From Pseudomonadota bacterium (GTDB lineage: Bacteria > Pseudomonadota > Gammaproteobacteria > Ga0077536), in NCBI GenBank assembly GCA_016719885.1, contig JADJYF010000014.1, positions 105,001-169,000 of the forward strand: 64,000 nt of DNA, given 5' to 3'. Positions 16,342-25,922 of this stretch are shown piece by piece (position 1 is the stretch's first letter; each line of letters opens with the position of its first letter). The translations under genes and the position numbers were made by a program. The notes under the pieces are model-generated. The model was not told where the DNA came from and did no database searches. It was given only the letters and a program-made list of their open reading frames with translations.

Positions 16342-17709
16342 TTATTTCTTTGGCTTGCGCGGCCGCTGCCAGCCGCTGATGGTCTTTTGGCGCACGCGAC
16401 TGATGACCAGCTTGTCCGCTTCAACATCATCGGTGACGGTGGTGCCGGCACCGATGGTCACACCCTTGCCGATGCGCACCGGCGCCACCAGCTGGGTATC
16501 CGAGCCGACGAACACGTCGTCCTCGATGATGGTCTTGTGCTTGAAAGCGCCATCGTAATTGCAGGTGATGGTGCCGGCGCCAACATTCACCGCGCGGCCG
16601 ATCTCGGCGTCGCCGACATAGGCCAGGTGATTGACCTTGCTCCCTTCGCCGATATCGGATTTCTTGATCTCGACGAAATTGCCGATATGCGTGTCGCGAC
16701 CGAGATTGGTTTCGGGACGCACGCGTGAAAAAGGCCCGATACGCGACACCGCGCCGATGGTGGCCGACTCGATCACGCAGTTGGGCAGGATCTCCACGCC
16801 CTCACCGATGCTGGCATTGGCGATGAAATTGTTGGGGCCGATGCGCACGTTGTCGCCCAGCACCACGCGGCCTTCGAACACCACGTTGACGTCGATGACG
16901 ACATCGCGTCCGCAGATCAGCTCACCGCGCACGTCGATGCGCGCCGGGTCCATCAAGGTCACGCCCGCGTCGAGCAGCGCGTTGGCGATGCGGGTTTGAT
17001 GAATGCGCTCGACCTCGGCGAGTTGGCGGCGGTTGTTCACGCCCATCGCTTCATCGGCGTCGTCGATGTGCACGCGTTTGACGGCGATGCCCTCGCTGAC
17101 CGCCATCTCGACGCAGTCCGTCAGGTAATACTCGCCCTGGGCGTTGCTGTTGCCGAGTTTCGGGATCCAGCGTTTGAGGTGCGCGGCGTCGATAGCCATG
17201 ATGCCGGTATTGATTTCGGCGATTTCAAGTTCCACGGCCGTGGCGTCCTTGTGTTCGACGATGCGCGCCACGTTGCCGGCCGCGTCACGCAGGATGCGCC
17301 CGTAACCGCTGGGGTCGGTCATGGTGACCGTCAACACGGCGAAGCCGCTTTCAGCGGCGGCGTCGAGCAGGCCCGCCAGCGACGACGCGCGCAGCAGCGG
17401 CACATCGCCGTAAAGAATCAGCACCAGGCCCTGCGCCGGCAACTGGTCGAGCGTCTGCGCCACTGCATGGCCGGTGCCCAGCTGTTCAGCCTGCTCGGCC
17501 CAGGCGAGATTGCGATGCGCAAGGCCTTCGCGCAGGCGTTGCCCGCCGTGGCCGTAGACCACCACCGGCGTGGCCGTCGCCACTTCGGCGGCGGCATCGA
17601 GCACGTGTTCGACCATGGGCTTGCCAGCCACGCGGTGCATGACTTTCGGCAGGTTGGAATGCATACGTTTGCCCTGCCCGGCGGCAAGGACGACGATCGC
17701 GGCAGACAT
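16342..17709 (-). CDS. glmU: bifunctional GlmU (GlcNAc-1-phosphate uridyltransferase and GlcN-1-phosphate acetyltransferase)
   Basis: Makes UDP-GlcNAc for peptidoglycan and LPS. It has 455 residues. The N-terminal pyrophosphorylase carries VVLAAGQGKRMHSNLPKVMH; the C-terminal left-handed beta-helix has hexapeptide repeats and the acetyltransferase site around NHLAYVGDAEIG and NYDGAFKHKT. The start at 17709 has an AAGGGGA Shine-Dalgarno sequence; an upstream in-frame extension is rejected for that reason. It lies after the ATP synthase operon and its terminator, a common gammaproteobacterial position. Confidence 0.98.
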   Translation of the reverse strand: MSAAIVVLAAGQGKRMHSNLPKVMHRVAGKPMVEHVLDAAAEVATATPVVVYGHGGQRLREGLAHRNLAWAEQAEQLGTGHAVAQTLDQLPAQGLVLILYGDVPLLRASSLAGLLDAAAESGFAVLTVTMTDPSGYGRILRDAAGNVARIVEHKDATAVELEIAEINTGIMAIDAAHLKRWIPKLGNSNAQGEYYLTDCVEMAVSEGIAVKRVHIDDADEAMGVNNRRQLAEVERIHQTRIANALLDAGVTLMDPARIDVRGELICGRDVVIDVNVVFEGRVVLGDNVRIGPNNFIANASIGEGVEILPNCVIESATIGAVSRIGPFSRVRPETNLGRDTHIGNFVEIKKSDIGEGSKVNHLAYVGDAEIGRAVNVGAGTITCNYDGAFKHKTIIEDDVFVGSDTQLVAPVRIGKGVTIGAGTTVTDDVEADKLVISRVRQKTISGWQRPRKPKK

Positions 17710-17769
17710 GAATTCCCCTTCAGCGCTGACGTGGTTGGAGTCTAGAGCAAGTACGCCGGACATTTAACG

Positions 17770-17795
17770 AAAAAACGCGGCTCGAAGCCGCGTTT
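17770..17795 (-). terminator. intrinsic terminator after the ATP synthase operon
   Basis: A perfect 10-bp stem (AAACGCGGCT and AGCCGCGTTT) with a three-base loop. On the minus strand it is followed by TTTTTTC. It lies between the end of atpC and the start of glmU, so it separates the two transcripts. Confidence 0.85.
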
Positions 17796-17852
17796 CCGAG
17801 TTCGTCGCGACCACTGCGTTAGCGGCCGCGAGGCAGGGATATGCAGTGGCGC

Positions 17853-18278
17853 TCAGCGCCCGCCGCGCCGGCGCAGGCGCTGGATGGTCTGCAGCTGCGC
17901 GATGGTCTCGGCCAGCTCGGCACGCGCCTTGGCATAGTCCATGGCGCCGGAGTGGTCGGAGAGGTTACGCTCGGCCGCTTCCTTGGCTTTCAACACCGCC
18001 GCCTCGTCGAGGTCTTCGGCGCGCTCGGCGGTGTCCGACAGCACGGTCACCACGCGAGGCTGCACTTCGAGCATGCCGCCCGAAATGTAGAAAGCCTGTT
18101 CCTTGCCATCTTCGAGCTTGAGCCGCACTTCGCCCGGCCCCAGACGGGTCAGGAGCGGCGTATGGCCAGGCGCGATGCCGACTTCACCAAGAATGGCGGG
18201 CGCGAACACCATCTCGGCAAGGCCGGAGAAGATTTCGCGCTCGGCGCTGACGATATCGACGTGTACGGTCATGGCCAT
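17853..18278 (-). CDS. atpC: ATP synthase F1 subunit epsilon
   Basis: Regulatory epsilon subunit of the rotor stalk, 141 residues. The N-terminal beta sandwich contains SAEREIFSG, APGHTPLLTRLGPGE and YISGGMLEVQP; the C-terminal helices run to the end (KARAELAETIAQLQTIQRL). Last gene of the atp operon, followed by a terminator. Confidence 0.98.
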   Translation of the reverse strand: MAMTVHVDIVSAEREIFSGLAEMVFAPAILGEVGIAPGHTPLLTRLGPGEVRLKLEDGKEQAFYISGGMLEVQPRVVTVLSDTAERAEDLDEAAVLKAKEAAERNLSDHSGAMDYAKARAELAETIAQLQTIQRLRRRGGR

Positions 18279-18315
18279 GTCCTGTCTCGCTCTATGCTCG
18301 CCCGAAGTCGCCCGT

Positions 18316-19713
18316 TCAGATCTTCTTGGCCTTCTCGACCGCTTCTTCGATCGAGCCCACCATGTAGAAGGCCTGCTCCGGCAGGTGGTCGTACTCGCCG
18401 GCTACGATCGCCTTGAACCCGGCGATGGTGTCCTTGAGCGGCACGTACTTGCCCGGCGTGCCGGTGAACACTTCCGCGACCGAGAACGGCTGCGACAGGA
18501 AGCGCTGGATCTTGCGCGCGCGGAACACGGTGAGTTTGTCGGTTTCCGACAGTTCGTCCATGCCCAGGATCGCGATGATGTCGCGCAGTTCCTTGTAGCG
18601 CTGCAGGGTGTTCTGCACGGCGCGTGCGGTGTCGTAATGATCCTGACCGACGACCAGCGGGTCGAGCTGACGGCTGGTGGAGTCCAGCGGGTCCACGGCC
18701 GGGTAGATGCCGAGCTCGGCAATCTGACGGGACAACACCACGGTCGCGTCCAAGTGCGCGAAGGTGGTGGCCGGCGACGGGTCGGTCAAGTCGTCGGCCG
18801 GCACGTACACCGCCTGGATGGAGGTGATGGAACCGGTCTTGGTCGAGGTGATGCGCTCCTGCAGCTTGCCCATTTCCTCGGCGAGGGTCGGCTGGTAGCC
18901 CACCGCCGACGGCATGCGGCCGAGCAGCGCGGACACTTCCACGCCGGCGAGGGTGAAACGATAGATGTTGTCGACGAACAGCAGCACGTCGCGGCCTTCA
19001 TCGCGGAACTTCTCGGCGATGGTGAGACCGGTCAGCGCCACGCGCAGGCGGTTGCCGGGCGGTTCGTTCATCTGGCCGTAAACCATGGCCACCTTGGACT
19101 TCTGGAAGTCCTTGACGTCGACGACGCCCGCTTCCTGCATTTCATGGTAGAAGTCGTTGCCTTCGCGGGTACGCTCACCGACACCGGTGAACACCGACAG
19201 ACCCGAGTGCTCGGTGGCGATGTTGTTGATGAGCTCCATCATGTTGACGGTCTTGCCCACGCCGGCGCCGCCGAACAGGCCGACCTTGCCGCCCTTGGCG
19301 AACGGGCACACCAAGTCGATGACCTTGATGCCGGTTTCGAGCAGCTCGGTGGTCGGCGACAACTCGACGAACTTCGGCGCTTCGCGATGGATGACCATAC
19401 GCTCGTCCTCACCGATGGGGCCGAGTTCGTCGATGGGCTCGCCGAGCACGTTCATGATGCGGCCGAGGGTCTTGATACCGACCGGCACCTTGATGCCGGC
19501 GCCGGTGTTGGCCGCGACCATGCCGCGACGCAGACCGTCGGTGGAACCGAGCGCGATGGTTCTGACCACGCCGTCACCAAGCTGCTGCTGCACTTCCAGC
19601 GTGATCGAGGTGTTCTCGATGGTCAGCGCGTCATAAATATGCGGCACGCTCGCGGTCGGGAACTTGACGTCCACGACGGCGCCAATGACCTGTACTACGT
19701 CTCCAGAACTCAT
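18316..19713 (-). CDS. atpD: ATP synthase F1 subunit beta
   Basis: Catalytic subunit, 465 residues. The P-loop is GLFGGAGVGKTVNMMEL; VLLFVDNIYRFT and VGYQPTLAEEMG are the catalytic-site and DELSEED-region neighbours, with DELSETDKL at the lever region near the C-terminus. It is the fourth F1 gene in the standard order H-A-G-D-C. Confidence 0.99.
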   Translation of the reverse strand: MSSGDVVQVIGAVVDVKFPTASVPHIYDALTIENTSITLEVQQQLGDGVVRTIALGSTDGLRRGMVAANTGAGIKVPVGIKTLGRIMNVLGEPIDELGPIGEDERMVIHREAPKFVELSPTTELLETGIKVIDLVCPFAKGGKVGLFGGAGVGKTVNMMELINNIATEHSGLSVFTGVGERTREGNDFYHEMQEAGVVDVKDFQKSKVAMVYGQMNEPPGNRLRVALTGLTIAEKFRDEGRDVLLFVDNIYRFTLAGVEVSALLGRMPSAVGYQPTLAEEMGKLQERITSTKTGSITSIQAVYVPADDLTDPSPATTFAHLDATVVLSRQIAELGIYPAVDPLDSTSRQLDPLVVGQDHYDTARAVQNTLQRYKELRDIIAILGMDELSETDKLTVFRARKIQRFLSQPFSVAEVFTGTPGKYVPLKDTIAGFKAIVAGEYDHLPEQAFYMVGSIEEAVEKAKKI

Positions 19714-19770
19714 CGCTAAAGTTCCTCTTAAGTCGGATGCTTTGATTCAGTTGTTCGTTTGCGCGCGCGT

Positions 19771-20631
19771 TTAGACCGCGGCGGCGCCGGCCACGATTTC
19801 GGACAGCTCTTGCGTAATCGCCGCCTGTCGGGCCTTGTTATAAATGAGCTGCAGCTCGTCGATGAGCTTGCCGGCGTTGTCCGAGGCCGACTTCATGGCC
19901 ACCATGCGCGCCGCCTGTTCGCAGGCGATGTTCTCGACCACGCCCTGGTAGACCAGCGACTCGATGTAGCGGGTCAGAAGCTGATCCATCACCTCGCGCG
20001 CTTCGGGTTCGTAGATGTAATCCCAATGGTGCTTGAGATCCGCCGAGTCGCTCGGCGGCAGCGGCAGAAGCTGCTCGAAATCCGGCTTCTGGGTCATGCG
20101 GTTGACGAACTGGTTGTACATCAGGAACACCTGATCCACGCGCCCTTCGTCGTAGGCATCGAGCATGATCTTGATGGTGCCGATCAGTTGTTCGAGCTGC
20201 GGCGCATCGCCGAGACCGCTGACCTGGCCGACCACGTTGCCACCGATACGCGAGAAGAAGCCCACGCCCTTGGTGCCGATCACGCACAGCTCGAGTTCCA
20301 CACCCTCGCCTTCCCATTTCTGGAACTGGCGCAGCGCCTGGCGGAACAGGTTGCCGTTCAGGCCGCCGCACAGGCCGCGGTCCGAAGTGACGACGATCGC
20401 GCCGACGCGTTTGACTTCGCGCTGGATCAGGAACGGGTGCTTGTACTCGCTGTTGGCATGGGCGATGTGCGCCACCACCTGACGCATCTTGTCCGCGTAG
20501 GGGCGCGCCGAAGCCATGCGGTCCTGCGCCCGACGCATCTTGCTCGCCGCGACCATTTTCATGGCCTTGGTGATCTTCTGCGTGTTCTTGACGCTCGCAA
20601 TCTTGGTGCGAATCTCTTTGGCTGCGGCCAT
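19771..20631 (-). CDS. atpG: ATP synthase F1 subunit gamma
   Basis: Central rotor shaft, 286 residues. The N-terminal coiled-coil helix (KEIRTKIASVKNTQKITKAM) and the C-terminal helix (SASDNAGKLIDELQLIYNKA) are the conserved parts, with TSDRGLCGGLN between. Confidence 0.98.
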   Translation of the reverse strand: MAAAKEIRTKIASVKNTQKITKAMKMVAASKMRRAQDRMASARPYADKMRQVVAHIAHANSEYKHPFLIQREVKRVGAIVVTSDRGLCGGLNGNLFRQALRQFQKWEGEGVELELCVIGTKGVGFFSRIGGNVVGQVSGLGDAPQLEQLIGTIKIMLDAYDEGRVDQVFLMYNQFVNRMTQKPDFEQLLPLPPSDSADLKHHWDYIYEPEAREVMDQLLTRYIESLVYQGVVENIACEQAARMVAMKSASDNAGKLIDELQLIYNKARQAAITQELSEIVAGAAAV

Positions 20632-20654
20632 CTTCGACTACCTTAAGGTTGCGC

Positions 20655-22196
20655 TTACCAGCTCTGGGTCGACTTGAAGCTGTCGAGGGCCGCCTTCATG
20701 CCGCTCTCGATGGCGTCGTCGAAGTCGCCGGACTCGTTGATCTTGTCGATCAGCGCCTTGTGCGAGGACGCCATGTAGCTGTGCAGCGCGGCTTCGAAGT
20801 CGCCGACCTTGGCCAGTTCGACGTCGTCGATGTAACCGCGATCAACTGCGAACAGCGACACCGCCATCTGCGCCACGGACAGCGGCGAGTACTGCTTCTG
20901 CTTCATCAGTTCCATCACGCGCTGGCCACGCTCGAGCTGCTTGCGGGTCGCCTCGTCGAGGTCGGACGCAAACTGCGAGAACGCCGCGAGTTCGCGGTAC
21001 TGGGCGAGCGCCAGACGCACACCGCCGCCGAGCTTCTTGATGATCTTGGTCTGCGCCGCACCACCCACGCGGGATACCGACAGACCGGCATTGATGGCCG
21101 GACGGAAACCCGAGTTGAAGAGGTTGGTTTCGAGGTAGATCTGGCCGTCGGTGATGGAGATCACGTTGGTCGGCACGAAGGCCGACACGTCACCGGCCTG
21201 GGTCTCGATGATCGGCAACGCGGTCAGCGAACCGGTCTTGCCCTTCACTTCACCATTGGTCAGCTTCTCGACCTCGACCGCGTTGATGCGCGCGGCGCGC
21301 TCGAGCAGACGGGAATGGAGATAGAACACGTCGCCCGGATACGCTTCGCGACCCGGCGGACGGCGCAGCAGCAGCGACACCTGGCGATAGGCCCAGGCCT
21401 GCTTGGTCAAGTCATCATAGATGATGAGGGCGTCTTCACCGCGGTCGCGGAAGTACTCGCCCATCGCGCAACCGGCGTAGGGCGCGATGTACTGCATGGC
21501 GGCGGAGTCGGACGCGGTGGCCGCGACGATGATGGTGTGCTCCATCGCGCCGTGCTCTTCGAGCTTGCGAATGACAGTGTTGATCGACGACGCCTTCTGG
21601 CCGATGGCGACGTAGATGCACTTAATGCCGGTGCCTTTCTGGTTGATGATGGCGTCGACGGCGACGGCGGTCTTGCCGGTCTGGCGGTCACCGATGATCA
21701 GTTCGCGCTGACCGCGACCGACCGGCACCATCGCATCGATGGATTTCAGACCGGTCTGCACCGGCTGGCTGACCGACTGGCGCGCGATAACGCCGGGCGC
21801 GATCTTTTCGATCGGCTGGGTGAGCGCCGTGCCGAGGTCGCCCTTGCCGTCTATCGGCTTGCCGAGCGAATCGACCACGCGACCGAGCAGTTCCTTGCCG
21901 ACCGGCACTTCGAGAATGCGACCCGTGCAACGGCAGGTGTCGCCTTCCGAGATGTGCTCGTACTGGCCGAGGATGACCGCGCCCACCGAATCCTGCTCGA
22001 GGTTCAGAGCGAGGCCGAACACGCCGCCCGGAAACTCGATCATTTCACCCTGCATGACGTCCGACAGGCCGTGGATGCGGGCGATGCCGTCAGACAGGCT
22101 GACCACGGTACCTTCGGTCCGCGCTTCGGCCTTCAGGTTGAGGCCTTCGATCTTCTTCTTGATCAGTTCGCTGATTTCAGTTGCGCTGATGCTCAT
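20655..22196 (-). CDS. atpA: ATP synthase F1 subunit alpha
   Basis: Non-catalytic nucleotide-binding subunit, 513 residues as in E. coli. The P-loop is GDRQTGKTAVAVDAI, and the signature PAINAGLSVSRVGGAAQ is present. The ATG at 22196 (MSISATEISELI) is preferred over an upstream in-frame codon because it matches the family N-terminus. Confidence 0.99.
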   Translation of the reverse strand: MSISATEISELIKKKIEGLNLKAEARTEGTVVSLSDGIARIHGLSDVMQGEMIEFPGGVFGLALNLEQDSVGAVILGQYEHISEGDTCRCTGRILEVPVGKELLGRVVDSLGKPIDGKGDLGTALTQPIEKIAPGVIARQSVSQPVQTGLKSIDAMVPVGRGQRELIIGDRQTGKTAVAVDAIINQKGTGIKCIYVAIGQKASSINTVIRKLEEHGAMEHTIIVAATASDSAAMQYIAPYAGCAMGEYFRDRGEDALIIYDDLTKQAWAYRQVSLLLRRPPGREAYPGDVFYLHSRLLERAARINAVEVEKLTNGEVKGKTGSLTALPIIETQAGDVSAFVPTNVISITDGQIYLETNLFNSGFRPAINAGLSVSRVGGAAQTKIIKKLGGGVRLALAQYRELAAFSQFASDLDEATRKQLERGQRVMELMKQKQYSPLSVAQMAVSLFAVDRGYIDDVELAKVGDFEAALHSYMASSHKALIDKINESGDFDDAIESGMKAALDSFKSTQSW

Positions 22197-22244
22197 GGCA
22201 ATCCTCTGCGGCAAAGACTATGTAGTTTCGTGTGGGGCCGGCCT

Positions 22245-22778
22245 TCAGCCTGCCTGCTGGGCTAGCGCCGTCAGGCGGCCGCGCAGCGAGAGGTCAATCA
22301 CGGAGTCGCCGACCTTGATGACCGCGCCCCCAATAAGGGCGGAGTCGACGGACGCGTCGATCTTGCAGTCCTTGCCAAGTCGTCCGCGCATCGCGGCATC
22401 GATCTTGGCGCGTTCCGCGTCGCTCAAGGGGAAGGCGGAAACGACTTCCACTTTCACCTGGCCTTCGGCATTTGCACGGCTGCGTTCGAACAGCTGGGCG
22501 ATTTCCGGCGCGAGTTCCAGGCGTTCGCTCTCGATCAGGGTGGCGACGAAGTTGCGTCCCGCGGCGGAAAGCCGCGTGCCGAACAGGTCGCTGACCAAGC
22601 CCAGGAGTTGCTCGCGGCTGACCTTGGGATGACCGATGAAGCCGGCCAACGCCGGATCGACGACCGCCGAGGCCAAGGTCTGCAGGGTGGCCGACCAGGC
22701 AGGCACCTCGCCGTGCTCGACGGCATAGGCAAAGGCCGCGGCGGCGTACGGACGGGCGATGGTGAGTTTCTCTTGCAT
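22245..22778 (-). CDS. atpH: ATP synthase F1 subunit delta
   Basis: Peripheral-stalk subunit linking F1 to subunit b, 177 residues. The N-terminal helical domain begins ARPYAAAAFAYA, and the C-terminal segment has SVDSALIGGAVIKVGDSVID. It begins eight bases after atpF ends. Confidence 0.97.
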   Translation of the reverse strand: MQEKLTIARPYAAAAFAYAVEHGEVPAWSATLQTLASAVVDPALAGFIGHPKVSREQLLGLVSDLFGTRLSAAGRNFVATLIESERLELAPEIAQLFERSRANAEGQVKVEVVSAFPLSDAERAKIDAAMRGRLGKDCKIDASVDSALIGGAVIKVGDSVIDLSLRGRLTALAQQAG

Positions 22779-22786
22779 GACCGCTG

Positions 22787-23257
22787 CTACAGGTTGGCTG
22801 CGAGCTTGTCGAGCACGTCGCGATGCGCCTTCTCGTCGACTTCGCGCATCAGGATCTGCTCGGCTCCGACCAGCGCGAGACGCGCGACCTGGCCACGCAG
22901 TTCATCACGTGCCCGGTTGCGGTTCTGCTCGATCTCGGCGGCTGCCGACAGTTTGATCTTGTCGGCTTCATCGCGCGCGACGGTCTTGGCGGCTTCCACG
23001 ATCTCATCGTGACGCTTCTGCGCCTGCACAATGAGTTCCTGGGCCTTGTCCTTACCCTCACGCAGAAGATCGGTCGCACGCTTCTCGGCAAGCTCGAGGT
23101 CGTGCTTGCCACGCTCACCGGCGGCGAGGCCGTCGGCAATACGCGATTCACGCTCTTCCAAAGCCTTGATGATCGGCGGCCACACGTATTTGACGCAGAA
23201 CCAGACGAAGATCCCGAAGGAGATCATCTGGCCCAGCAGTGTCAGATTCATGTTCAT
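22787..23257 (-). CDS. atpF: ATP synthase F0 subunit b
   Basis: Peripheral-stalk subunit, 156 residues: one N-terminal membrane helix (GQMISFGIFVWFCVKYVWPP) and then a long charged coiled coil. The start is at 23257 (MNMN) or at the second Met two codons on. Confidence 0.98.
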   Translation of the reverse strand: MNMNLTLLGQMISFGIFVWFCVKYVWPPIIKALEERESRIADGLAAGERGKHDLELAEKRATDLLREGKDKAQELIVQAQKRHDEIVEAAKTVARDEADKIKLSAAAEIEQNRNRARDELRGQVARLALVGAEQILMREVDEKAHRDVLDKLAANL

Positions 23258-23286
23258 GACTGGCCTACCTTGTTCTGAACCGCGGT

Positions 23287-23544
23287 TTAGTGAGCGATCT
23301 GACCGAGGAAGGGGTTGGCGAACATCAAGAGCGCCGCGAAGGCGATGGCGATAATCGGCACCGCGTCAGTCAGACCGAGCATGAGGAACATGCGGGCCTG
23401 CAGCATCGGCACCAATTCGGGCTGGCGCGCCGCGCCTTCCAGGAACTTGCTGCCGAGGATACCGATACCCACACCAGCACCCAACGCACCCAGACCGACC
23501 ATGACACCGGCAGCCAGGGCCGAAAAGGCAACTATAGATTCCAT
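23287..23544 (-). CDS. atpE: ATP synthase F0 subunit c
   Basis: Proteolipid of the rotor ring, 85 residues forming a helical hairpin. The Gly-rich first helix (GALGAGVGIGILG) and polar loop EGAARQPEL are standard. The ion-carrying acid is Asp60 in GLTDAVPIIAI. No Gln/Glu sodium-binding pattern is seen, so a proton-driven enzyme is expected. Confidence 0.98.
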   Translation of the reverse strand: MESIVAFSALAAGVMVGLGALGAGVGIGILGSKFLEGAARQPELVPMLQARMFLMLGLTDAVPIIAIAFAALLMFANPFLGQIAH

Positions 23545-23589
23545 AGTTATTCTCCTCTGATGAATTTCGTTGAAAAAGAAACTTGAAAA

Positions 23590-24420
23590 TTAATGCGCGT
23601 CGTCGTGACTTTCGTGAGCCTGGCCGAGATACACGATGGTCAACATCATGAAGATGTAGGCCTGCAGCGTAATGACCAGGATGTGGAAAATCGCCCACGG
23701 CACCGACACCACCCACTGCAACCAGAATGGAATGAGCGCGGTGATCAACACGAACACCAGCTCACCGGCGAACATGTTGCCGAACAGTCGCAGTGACAGC
23801 GACAGGGGCTTGGCGATGAAGGACACGAGTTCGAGCGGCAGGTTGGCGAACACCATGTACTTGCCGAAGGGATGAAAGAGGAATTCTCCGGCGAAACCGC
23901 CGATGCCCTTGACCTTGATGCCGTAGTAGATCATCAGCAGGAAGACCGAGAGCGACATGCCGAAAGTGGCGTTGACGTCGGTGGTCGGCACCATCTTCAT
24001 ATGGCCGAGGCCCGCCGCCGAAGCCAGCATCGGCACCACGTCCACCGGCACGAGATCCATGAGGTTCATCATGAAAATCCAGGCGAAGATGGTCAGCGCC
24101 AGCGGCGCGATGAGGGCATTGCGGCCGTGGAAGGCGTCCTTGACGCTGCCGGCCACCATTTCCACCACCATCTCGATCAAAAGCTGCAGGCGCGATGGCT
24201 TGTCGACCGACACGTTGGCCGCGACCTTGCGGAAGTAGTAGCAGAAAATCACGCCGCACAGGATGGCCCAGCCCATGGTGTCGACGTTGATGGCCATGAA
24301 GCCCATGGCCTTGGCATCGGCGGCGTGTTCGGCGAAACCCAGCGAGCCGTCGGGCAGGCGCCCGTAGGTCAGGTTCTGGATGTGATGGCCGATATATTCA
24401 GCGGGTGAAGCCGATGACAT
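23590..24420 (-). CDS. atpB: ATP synthase F0 subunit a
   Basis: Membrane stator subunit with the proton half-channels, 276 residues and several membrane helices. The essential Arg is in the helix containing FGNMFAGELVFVLI and its preceding SLSLRLFGN. The C-terminus is His- and Asp-rich (GQAHESHDDAH). Confidence 0.98.
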   Translation of the reverse strand: MSSASPAEYIGHHIQNLTYGRLPDGSLGFAEHAADAKAMGFMAINVDTMGWAILCGVIFCYYFRKVAANVSVDKPSRLQLLIEMVVEMVAGSVKDAFHGRNALIAPLALTIFAWIFMMNLMDLVPVDVVPMLASAAGLGHMKMVPTTDVNATFGMSLSVFLLMIYYGIKVKGIGGFAGEFLFHPFGKYMVFANLPLELVSFIAKPLSLSLRLFGNMFAGELVFVLITALIPFWLQWVVSVPWAIFHILVITLQAYIFMMLTIVYLGQAHESHDDAH

Positions 24421-24450
24421 TGACTGAAATCCGATGTTATCCGTTCGTTC

Positions 24451-24906
24451 TTACAAAGATGAACCCGCGCCCGTCGTCGGCGACCGCGGTGCTTCACCGA
24501 CATCGATGAACAGCAGCGCCAGCCAGTTGATTGCCACCATCGCGAGATAGCCCGCGACGACAATCAGGAACACGACATCCAGGAGCCGGATCGCAATCAC
24601 GAACAAAGCGATCGTGAACGCGATCTTGAGCAGTTCCCCCGTATAAATTCCGCGCAACGACTCGCTCGGCGTTGCGCCCGGTCCCCGCCGCAGCAGGCGT
24701 CTGGCCAGGTAGAAATTGGGCACGATCGCAATGACGGCGCCGACCAGGGCCGAACAGGCCGCGGTCTTTCCAAGCCACACACCGAGAATCAATGACAGGG
24801 CCACGGCGGCCAGCGATTGCGCGGCCAAGAGCCTCATCATGGCGTGCTGCGCGCGCTCGCGCAGTGGTCCACGAGCGACGCCTTTAGGGCGCTGACTGGT
24901 GAGCAC
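24451..24906 (-). CDS. atpI: ATP synthase subunit I
   Basis: Small membrane protein of about 151 residues that helps assemble the c ring. It has about four hydrophobic segments, including SLAAVALSLILGVWLGK and the ALVGAVIAIVPNFYLARR signature of AtpI. The start is taken as a GTG at 24906 preceded by AGAAG; an internal ATG at about 24840 is possible. First gene of the atp operon. Confidence 0.9.
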   Translation of the reverse strand: MLTSQRPKGVARGPLRERAQHAMMRLLAAQSLAAVALSLILGVWLGKTAACSALVGAVIAIVPNFYLARRLLRRGPGATPSESLRGIYTGELLKIAFTIALFVIAIRLLDVVFLIVVAGYLAMVAINWLALLFIDVGEAPRSPTTGAGSSL

Positions 24907-24934
24907 GCTATCTTCTGCTGGCGTTAAGTCGGCG

Positions 24935-24964
24935 AGTTTAGCCGCTCATGTCGCAGCGCGGCAA
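24935..24964 (-). promoter_or_regulatory. candidate promoter of the ATP synthase operon
   Basis: On the minus strand TTGCCG (24964-24959) and TAAACT (24940-24935) are separated by 18 bases, each matching the sigma-70 consensus in four of six positions. It lies in the 112-base gap between parB and atpI, where the atp promoter is expected. Confidence 0.35.
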
Positions 24965-25018
24965 GCCTCGGCGGCGAAAAGTTTGCAAACAAGCCTGCCG
25001 GCAAGCGCGGCGCCGTCG

Positions 25019-25891
25019 TCATTTGATGTGGGCGAGGATGCCATCGAGCTCGTCCAACGAGCCGTAGCTGATGACCAGGGTGCCCTTGCCGCCCGCCGCG
25101 TGCTTGATGGCGACCACGGCGCCGAGACGCTCCGCCAGCGATTGCTCGAGCTGACGCACGTTGGGGTCGACTTCCTTCTTCGACGCGGCCGGCTTGTCGG
25201 CCTGCTCGCCCTTCAGCCGCCGCACCAGCGCTTCGGCTTCGCGCACCGACAGGCCGGCGGTGGCTATCTTGCGGCCGGCCTCGACCTGCACCGCGCCCGC
25301 TAGGCCCAGCAAGGCGCGGGCATGACCCATCTCGAGGTCACCGCGCTCGAGCATTTCGCGGCACGGCGCTTCCAGTTCCAGCAGGCGCAGCAGGTTGCTG
25401 ACCGCGGCCCGTGAGCGGCCGACGGCGTCGGCGACTTCCTGGTGGGTCATGCTGAATTCGCGGATCAGGCGCTCGAGGGCCAGCGCCTCCTCGATCGGAT
25501 TCAACTGCTCGCGCTGGATGTTCTCGATCAGCGCGATGCTCATGGCCTGGGCGTCGGGCACGCGCTTGACGATGGCCGGAATGGCGCTCAAGCCGGCCAA
25601 TTGCGTGGCGCGCCAGCGCCGCTCGCCGGCGATGAGTTCGTAGCGGCCGCCGTCGCCGATGGGCCGGATCACGACCGGCTGCACCACGCCCTGGGCTTTG
25701 ATCGAATCGGCCAGTTCCTGCAGGGTGTCGGTCTTCATGTCCAGGCGCGGCTGGTACTGGCCGCGCTGGATGAGGTCGACCGGCACCATCTTCAGCTGGT
25801 CGCCGTTGGCTTCCTCTATCGCGACCTGCTCGGCGCCGAGGCCCAGCAAGGCGTCGAGTCCGCGTCCGAGTCCGCGCTTCTTGATGGTCAT
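25019..25891 (-). CDS. parB: chromosome-partitioning protein ParB
   Basis: CTP-dependent DNA clamp that loads at parS and spreads, 290 residues. The N-terminus is typical (KKRGLGRGLDALLG). The nucleotide-binding motif GERRWRA and the ALIENIQREQLNPIEEA box are present, followed by a helix-turn-helix (THQEVADAVGRSRAAVSNLL) and a C-terminal dimerisation domain. It lies 31 bases after parA. I found no 16-base parS palindrome in this window by eye. Confidence 0.98.
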   Translation of the reverse strand: MTIKKRGLGRGLDALLGLGAEQVAIEEANGDQLKMVPVDLIQRGQYQPRLDMKTDTLQELADSIKAQGVVQPVVIRPIGDGGRYELIAGERRWRATQLAGLSAIPAIVKRVPDAQAMSIALIENIQREQLNPIEEALALERLIREFSMTHQEVADAVGRSRAAVSNLLRLLELEAPCREMLERGDLEMGHARALLGLAGAVQVEAGRKIATAGLSVREAEALVRRLKGEQADKPAASKKEVDPNVRQLEQSLAERLGAVVAIKHAAGGKGTLVISYGSLDELDGILAHIK

Positions 25892-25922
25892 GGCCGCTCG
25901 TTTCCCCCGTAGTGCGCGGACG

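Noticed and set aside
18103..22265. Two 538-codon open frames opposite atpD and atpA
   Set aside because: Antisense shadows of highly conserved genes with no family resemblance.
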